Below, in pieces: positions 57,680-64,000 of a DNA stretch of 64,000 bases. Made by a program: the position numbers and the translations under genes. Numbering within the stretch: position 1 is the first letter of the stretch; each line of letters begins with the position of its first letter. Origin of the DNA: Mytilus galloprovincialis (lineage: Eukaryota; Mollusca; Bivalvia; Mytilida; Mytilidae); NCBI RefSeq assembly GCF_965363235.1, contig NC_134842.1, positions 37,848,458-37,912,457 on the forward strand. Reading direction: 5' to 3'. The notes below the pieces were generated by a model that was not told where the DNA came from, searched no databases, and worked only from the letters and a program-made list of their open reading frames with translations.

Positions 57680-58060
57680 AACGATTCCCGAACCATGTAC
57701 GGACGATGACCGAACGATGTACGGACGATGACCGAACGCTGTACGAACGCAAACGAAACGCTGACCGAATGTTGTACGGACGCTGAACGAATGATAAACG
57801 AACGAAACCATGTACCATCAACCGTACCATAAACGTTACTTTAAGTGCTCTTTCAGCGTGCATCGTATGAATGTTCGTAGATCGTATATGGTTTAGCGTA
57901 CATCGTATGGTTTAGCGTACATCGTATGGTTTAGCGTTCATCGTAATTGTTTTGCCTAAATCGTATATGGTTTGCGTACATCGTATGGTTTTGCGTACAT
58001 CGTTTCGTTTAGAGTATATCGTATCGTTTTAGCGTTCATCGTATTATTCGGCGTACTAGT
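57680..58060. repeat. Two adjacent tandem arrays in opposite orientation
   Basis: 57,680-57,840 repeats a unit of about 22 bp containing GATGACCGAACGATGTACGG. 57,880-58,060 repeats a 19-21 bp unit GTATGGTTTAGCGTACATC about nine times. GATGTAC in the left units is the inverse of GTACATC in the right ones, so the arrays could fold together around 57,860. Confidence 0.75.
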
Positions 58061-59779
58061 CGGTTTGTGGTTGGTCTAACGTACATGGTTCATGTAGGAT
58101 TAAAAATTCCGAAAGAATTAATCGTGTGGTTCGTGTTAGGATATGCATTTTTTGAAGGTTATCACGGACATTTATTTAAACATTAAATTTTGTCAATTTA
58201 TTTATTTGTTTGCAATTATTCAAGAATCATAATTTAACTGACACTTGATTTGACATGAAAATACTTATTGTGTGTATACAACCATCCAGGTGATTTTTTT
58301 ATTAAAGATTATAAGAAATTATGTTTCTTTTTATGTCAGGTTTCTAACGCTTACTTTCGTATATATATGCATGTATTGACACGTGATATTAGCTCCAGGA
58401 ACACGTGTGTGGTCTCTTTTTTTCGAGGTTTAATTTCAGAATTTGCCTTTTCTCTCGCCAACTGCGAACTGGTCAAGTTCGAGTATAATGTTGACTCATT
58501 ATTTTATACGTTTTTATCATTTGTACTATATAGGTATATCATTTATATTAATATACATTGTCACCTCCAATTGCAATGAAACGGGATTATTATCATTTAA
58601 ATAATTATTAAATAATAAATATGATTCTACATTGGTTATATGTTCTATATATACGTTTTATTTTTGTATTATATAATTTTATTTTATTTTTGTATTCTAT
58701 TATTTTTTTTTTTATTCCAGTTCATTTTGTATATTCGATATAAGTTATTCACTTTACTTATATATTAGATTTCTATTATTTGTATCTCATGGTATATGTA
58801 GATTGTATACGTTGTAGCTAGTCTTTTTACAGACTAAAGAAACTCACCAAGTAGATCAGCACCTTTGGTTAATTATTCATATATATAATGAAAAGACTTA
58901 TTGTCTTTATTCACGTGATCTAATCTATCATAAATCTACACGAGATCTAATAGAGATAGTAGAATTATCAGTGCTATACTATGGTATTCAACAGCAGATT
59001 GTCGTGTATGTTTTAACACCTATTGGATAATATACAAATGTCTCCATGTTTAACAATTGAAGAGGTTTGTGTAGATACCATATCGGGTCTATACATGAAT
59101 ATAACAGGAACCATTCGGTTTTCCTTGTACGTGATCTCTTGAAATAAAACGGCATCACGTCTTTTTACATCTGTTTCACAGTATAATGATTGTATACTAA
59201 AGCCTCCCGGGTTTGGGTATGTGAATCAATGCCTTTGGCTTAATGATTAATTATAATGTTGCCAATATTCTTATTGTTTTTTAAACCACTATCTGGTTTG
59301 GATTTAGATAGTTTTTTTATTTATTTTTTTGGCAATCGGATCTTTCCGAATTATATGCCAAAATTTTGTTAATACCGTGTTAGGATATTCAAAAATATTT
59401 CAGTCATTTGTTTTCTAATCTTTGCAAGTTGCTATATGCATCTATGCTAACTTAGTTTAACTGTTTCGTTAGGGTGAAATGTGCAAGACTTGTATAATTT
59501 AGACCGTATATGTACAATTTTGACATAAGAACATGTTGCTATTGTTTCTAGGAATTCTCGTACCTTCAGAAGGGACGAAAACAATGTACTATTTCAAATA
59601 GTTGTTCACTTTGTTCACCTTCTTCATTAAATTTATTAAATCCATCAATTCTCATTCTTAAGTGGAATTTAATATTATTTTTATAGCATATTTCTCTGTT
59701 TTATGTGTATAATTATGGTCAAATATAGCAGTATCAGATATTTCCAGGGAGGCAACTCTGCCCATTGAAACGTCACCGA
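58061..59779. other. No gene or shared repeat seen
   Basis: A+T-rich DNA. The 103-residue frame at 58,268 has no recognisable motif and no matching splice site in the phase left by exon 18. Confidence 0.45.
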
Positions 59780-60045
59780 TCTGTTGCTAGTATAGTAGTA
59801 TATTAACTTTCGTTGTTCATTGACAATAATATTTATTTCTTATTAGTTTCTATGTAACCTTAAACGGATTGACATACTAAATATTATCGATATTAGTTGC
59901 TTAACGTCCTGTTGCCAATATTTCATGTATATTTAGGACTATGATATAGTAATGACAAGGTTGTTTGTTAGTATAATAGTATAACTTCCATGCATAGTTC
60001 ATTGACAATCATAATTGTTTTAGTCAGTTTCCATGCTACCTATAT
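59780..60045. repeat. Two imperfect direct repeats
   Basis: TTCATTGACAATAATA with TTAGTTTCTATGTAACCT at 59,816-59,860 recurs as TTCATTGACAATCATA with CAGTTTCCATGCTACCT at 59,998-60,041, preceded in both by a TAGTATA-rich stretch. Confidence 0.5.
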
Positions 60046-60169
60046 ATATATATGAGAATAATGATGTTTGCTTTATCTTACATCATGTACAAATCGGTCG
60101 ATTAATGTTGTCCCTCAAACCAACAAGTCTAAAATTTCAATTAATCTACGTATTTGCTTCGAATGTTAA

Positions 60170-60705
60170 CAGAAAGTCACAGGACAAAAAGTCTCAGACA
60201 AAAAGTCACGGACAAAAAGTCACAGGACAAAAAGTCACAATTCATTTTTTCTGATTATTTTCTTTGAATAAAAACCGCTTATTTCTACAAAATATTTTTT
60301 TTCTGGAACTATTGTATATAAACTAACTTTATAAACAAAAATGTTCAAAAAAATATATCAAAGATGATCAAATAATTGTTAAAAAACAAAGTGTCAAAGT
60401 GGCTTGGCACTTAAATGGCTTCATGGTACCACGAAATCTTTCTTTTACATGATTAAAATAAACTAAATCTTTCTTTTACATGATTAAAATAAACTAAATC
60501 TTCATTTTTCAAATATAATGACACATTTCCTAAATTTTAATACGAATATATGTATCAAAAAGTAAATATTTCAAGATATTTCTCTTATATATTCAAACAA
60601 TTGTCAACAGTGTATTTGTGACTTTTTGTCCTGTGACTTCTTGTCTACCAAATTTCTGACTTTATGTCTTGTGACTTTTTGTCCTGTGACTTTCTGTCCG
60701 TTTAC
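60170..60705. mobile_element. Foldback element with tandem 15-bp termini
   Basis: The left end 60,173-60,240 is several copies of GTCACAGGACAAAAA. The right end 60,615-60,700 is the inverse, several copies of TTTTTGTCCTGTGAC. Between them lies about 370 bp of A+T-rich spacer with a direct duplication of CTTTCTTTTACATGATTAAA at 60,437 and 60,467. No protein is encoded. The overlapping open frames near 60,626-60,933 are artefacts. Confidence 0.7.
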
Positions 60706-61129
60706 CTTTGCTTTGAGGCCAGAAAATTGTCGTTTCAATGTAAGAAAGAATCCTGGAAATGCTCAGAATGCACGATTTTGCGTAATTTTTTCAGTGCTTC
60801 TATGTGCCTTGAGCGGCCCAAGACCCCTCGCCGAATTTTTTTTTGGCCTCGCTACACTCAGCGAATATACTTTGCCTCACTTTTAAGAGAGGCTAGCTAC
60901 GGTCCGGCAGGTTTTAGCAACTACCAGACATAGTTCCTCATTTCTGCATAAAAACATAACGTGTTCGTCATTAGAAAAGTTATAAAATTTATCATTATGT
61001 TTAACTGCATCATTTACAATATATTTCGAAGGTGTGCATATAAAGGACATAAAGTAATTACGTGTTTTTCCTCTTCAATTTCACATTTACACATTTAAAA
61101 CAAGATTTTTAAGTTCATATAAACTTCTG

Positions 61130-61240
61130 AAATTAAAAAAAAAAATACAACAGAAACAAAGGCCAGAGGCTCCTGACTCAGTGCGACAAGCGCAAAAATG
61201 CGGCACGTTAAACCTTCCCCTTATACCACTATATATATAT
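61130..61240 (-). repeat. R3 fragment
   Basis: AAAGGCCAGAGGCTCCTGAC and GCGCAAAAATGCGGC match 9,155-9,205. Confidence 0.65.
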
Positions 61241-61745
61241 ATCCTGTATGCGGTGATAAAAAAGAGACATTTTTGATAATCTAACAAATATTTCATGACA
61301 CAAATATTCCAAATTAAAGTTCTTTAAATTTAAAAAAAAACAATATAATCGATAAAAATTGATTCTGGTCATTGATTCAATATCCTCGTCCGATTTTGTT
61401 TAAAAAAAATAAAGGCAAACAATTTATTTTTTTAATCCTAAGATAGTCTTCAATGAACAATTTTAGATTTTTTTTTTAATCCCCGCTAAAAATCAAATAC
61501 AAACTTTTTGAGTTTAAAATATGATGAGAATCGTTGTACTGAATGATTCGATTTAATAATATAATTATTTTTTTAACAATTGTCTTGCTGATGAACGATT
61601 TTTGTCCAATTTTGTTAAAATGTGCAAAAACATTTTCTTTTGATCATGCAAAGTGCATCTTTCGCGTCTTAAACATCAGTTTCTATGATAAAAAGTGTCC
61701 TTTTATAAATAATAAAATCATGAATTTATGGTTTACGTCCTTCCC

Positions 61746-61800
61746 AAGGATTTGTATACTATACAAATCCTCCCAAGGATTTGTATACTATACAAATCCT
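61746..61800. repeat. Duplicated palindrome
   Basis: AAGGATTTGTATA-C-TATACAAATCCT, a 12-bp-arm palindrome, occurs twice in direct order at 61,746-61,771 and 61,775-61,801, separated by a few C/T bases. Confidence 0.9.
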
Positions 61801-62373
61801 TGTCCTTCCTAAAATTAACATAAGTAAAATTTTGATTATTTCATAGTCGGAGAGTAAACTATAAAATTAACTATAATTTTTTTTTTATTTTTCATTATCT
61901 AGAGCAAAATTTGTATACATGTACACTGCTGTGAGAGCCAAAATATGATAGGTATAGCATTCATTTTCAACAAGAGCATTGTTACCGATTTCTTTTTTAA
62001 TTTTTTTTGTTTAAATATATCAAATTTATCTACCTGTATAATTACATTTTGGAGTCTAGAGTCTGAAAAATCAGTGAATATACATGTATGGCATTAAACA
62101 ATATCTAGGGATATCACAAACAAAGAATGTCCGGTCTTTCGTTGTGTCAAAGCGACTGTTTATTAACACCTGCTTCGTGTCAATTTTCTTGTTGTGTTCG
62201 TCTTGACCGTATGTTTTTACAATCAACAAACTATACACCGTTCTGCATCATTGAATTGATGATTGGTTACAAAATTATTAACAGCAACAACTTCAACTAA
62301 GATTTATATCAAAATAAAAAAAAAAATTATGAGATGATACATTAAGAGACTTTTAAATCATATATATATATAT

Positions 62374-62510
62374 AGGCTAAGCGATTGGTGCTGTAGTGTA
62401 TCAAAGGTGTGAGTTCGAATCCCGCTGAGGGACGGACAAAAATTTGTCAGTATAAAATCTAACTCTAACACCGTTTGATGTAATTTTCAGACTTATATAT
62501 ATATATAAAA
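62374..62510 (+). repeat. tRNA-derived SINE, copy 1
   Basis: B box GAGTTCGAATCCCGCTGAGG, followed by the body ACAAAAATTTGTCAG ... ATCTAACTCTAACA and a (TA)n tail. The A-box side is diverged. It shares its body and tail with 63,137-63,312. Confidence 0.65.
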
Positions 62511-62585
62511 CAAATCATCGTCCTTTTTATCCCGTAATACTGGCCAATGGACGTTGCTAACTTCAACTACCAATTATGTATTTTT

Positions 62586-62750
62586 AAGGTAGCTAAATCC
62601 AAGTGCAACATATACATTGAGCTGCAAAATTTTCTTATTTTCAAAGCAGCTAAATTCAAGTGCTCATAGACATTGAGCTGCAAAATTTTCTTATTTTAAA
62701 GGCAGCAAGTGCAACACAGACGTTGAGCTGCAAAAGTTTCTTATCATCTA
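62586..62750. repeat. Three tandem copies of a unit of about 50-57 bp
   Basis: Each unit holds AGCTAAATCCAAGTGC (or CAGCAAGTGCAACA), then CATTGAGCTGCAAAATTTTC or a close variant. The predicted 68-residue frame starts inside it and is not a gene. Confidence 0.75.
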
Positions 62751-63136
62751 CATCCGATTTCACCTGGATAGATGCACGCTTGATAAAGCTAGTTGGTCTA
62801 GCGAAATATTGCGTTTATTTGCATCATTTTGTAAATATTTTAAACATTCTTATATTTACATACTAAATAGTGTGTTAAAATTACATTGTTAGGCAATCTA
62901 TATATATATGGATACATCTGTTGTAGGGTTGTCACTGACTCAGACGTACTTATAAATATAATTTTTTTCTGTGACTGTATCTTACATTAATTTGTAGGAT
63001 CCTTTACTATAGATAATTTAGCTGATCTGTAACAATAACATCTTCATGCCTTATATGTCATGTACTGCAATACGCCGCTAGGTTAAAACTGACGTTGAAA
63101 GGTAACACACGGCCAGCGCAAGCTCTATTTTTAAGA

Positions 63137-63312
63137 GCCCAGGTGGTCGTGTGGTCTAGCGGGACGGCTACAGTGCAGGCGATTTGGTGTCACGATATCA
63201 CAGTAGCATGGGTTCGAATCCCGGCGAGGGAAGAACCAAAAATTTGCGAAAGCAAATTTTACAGATCTAACATTGTTGGGTTGATGTTTAGACGAGTTAT
63301 ATATATATATAT
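63137..63312 (+). repeat. tRNA-derived SINE, copy 2
   Basis: A box GGTCGTGTGGTCTAGCGGGA, B box GGGTTCGAATCCCGGCGAGG, then body AAAATTTGCGAAAGCAAATT and ATCTAACATTGTTGGG, and a (TA)n tail at 63,298-63,312. Intact polymerase III boxes suggest a younger copy than 62,374. It is not a functional tRNA because the interval between boxes is too long and does not fold as a cloverleaf by eye. Confidence 0.75.
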
Positions 63313-64000
63313 GTTCCAGACCGTATGATTATTTGGACCGTACGCGTACGGTCTGATTAATATTAAGAAGTTAGTCAAGTTTATTAGATACAAATGTATA
63401 TAACAGATCAACAGAACTTATGTCTCAAATTAATATAAAAAGTTCAATAGTAATGGAAATAAAAACTTATTATTTTAACTATTTAAAATATCACGCTTAT
63501 TTAATCTGTTAATCTCCTGTATTTAGCAAGTCAGTAATTCGTTAACTGCATGCAGCCCATTATGCTCATTGAAATTGAAGTTATCGGAAGTAAACATAAT
63601 GTGGGGAGACAATTGTTATAGAATATTTAGGAACTTTACAAAAAAAGACAAAGGAACATGCATGAACAAATCATGTTAATGTAAAAGAAAATATGACGTT
63701 CTTTGTGGTATATTTGTAGCAAGTGTCACCTTGGTCCAGAGTAACAAAATAGGATTCAGATAAACAATTAAACAAATATTTAATGTCAATTGTTCGCTTA
63801 TTCACTTTATTCATCTATATGTAATAATAACAATTTGTATAACTAAAAATAAAGATTTTGATAAATGTTTGTTTAAATTTAACCCATATGATCCCAAAAC
63901 ATGTCTGCTCAGCTGGACCGTACGCGTATACTCATACGGTCCGACCGTACGCGTATGGTCGGACCGTACGAGTATACGTATACGGTCCGGACCGTACGCG
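63312..64000. mobile_element. Second element with palindromic GGACCGTACGCG clusters, cut by window end
   Basis: Left: TTCCAGACCGTATGAT and GGACCGTACGCGTACGGTC (63,316-63,352). Right: from 63,914 nested copies of GGACCGTACGCGTAT and ATACGGTCC that continue to the last base. Layout and left-edge wording parallel 56,795-57,625. Confidence 0.6.

Noticed and set aside
57593..57863. Minus-strand frames of 64-72 residues with repeated RSSVH and VRT motifs
   Set aside because: Translations of the tandem arrays; period and composition come from the minisatellite.
60626..60933. Two overlapping frames with repeated SCDFLS
   Set aside because: Created by the inverted 15-bp array of the foldback element.
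63137..63235. tRNA gene
   Set aside because: Both polymerase III boxes are present, but the interval is too long, no cloverleaf closes, and the body and (TA)n tail are those of a SINE.
1..64000. CRISPR arrays, operons, bacterial promoters
   Set aside because: The repeats are eukaryotic dispersed or tandem elements, and genes are intron-split; nothing prokaryotic is seen.

Overview
The window is strongly A+T-rich eukaryotic DNA with short exons, long introns and a very high load of dispersed repeats. Several repeat families are ones I recognise from marine mussel (Mytilus) genomic sequence. That recognition is from memory, so I read this as a bivalve, probably Mytilus, and not as a bacterium or virus.

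Layout. Positions 1-19,000 hold no convincing host gene. They carry fragments of Penelope-like retroelements (410-955, 5,846-6,115, 10,050-11,335), a 353-bp-type repeat with a hammerhead ribozyme core (9,557-9,940), other dispersed repeats, an unidentified decayed coding stretch (3,928-4,224) and one possible minus-strand exon (8,338-8,499).

Positions 19,022-56,160 hold one plus-strand gene in 18 inferred exons. Every splice junction in the chain keeps phase, and together the exons make exactly 778 codons. The predicted protein has an acidic start, five tandem exon-encoded modules resembling the MIB/HERC2 domain, a ZZ zinc finger, a further MIB/HERC2-like region and a long alpha-helical C-terminal part. 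This is a Mind-bomb-like (MIB2/HERC2-related) protein whose family-typical RING fingers are not seen. Module exon 2 is degenerate, and an extra module copy at 39,043-39,142 carries a stop.

The introns of this gene are full of mobile DNA: a 5'-truncated LINE (24,061-26,400), a nearly complete antisense BEL/Pao LTR element (27,882-33,524; identical 168-bp LTRs, 5-bp target duplication, defective RNase H), a TA-flanked 1,028-bp inverted-repeat element (33,774-34,801) and sense-oriented retrozyme-like repeats with hammerhead ribozymes (36,178-36,585; 40,625-40,780; 47,400-47,810).

Positions 56,200-64,000 contain no clear gene. They are an array of palindromic and foldback elements, tandem repeats and tRNA-derived SINEs.

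The most interesting system is the hammerhead family. Two loci carry two ribozyme copies, or parts of copies, exactly 353 bp apart, as expected for insertion of a circular or concatemeric RNA. The best-preserved core (36,506-36,549) lies in sense inside an intron of the MIB-like gene, where it could cut the pre-mRNA. All exon coordinates are inferred from reading frame and GT/AG sites and have not been tested against transcripts.
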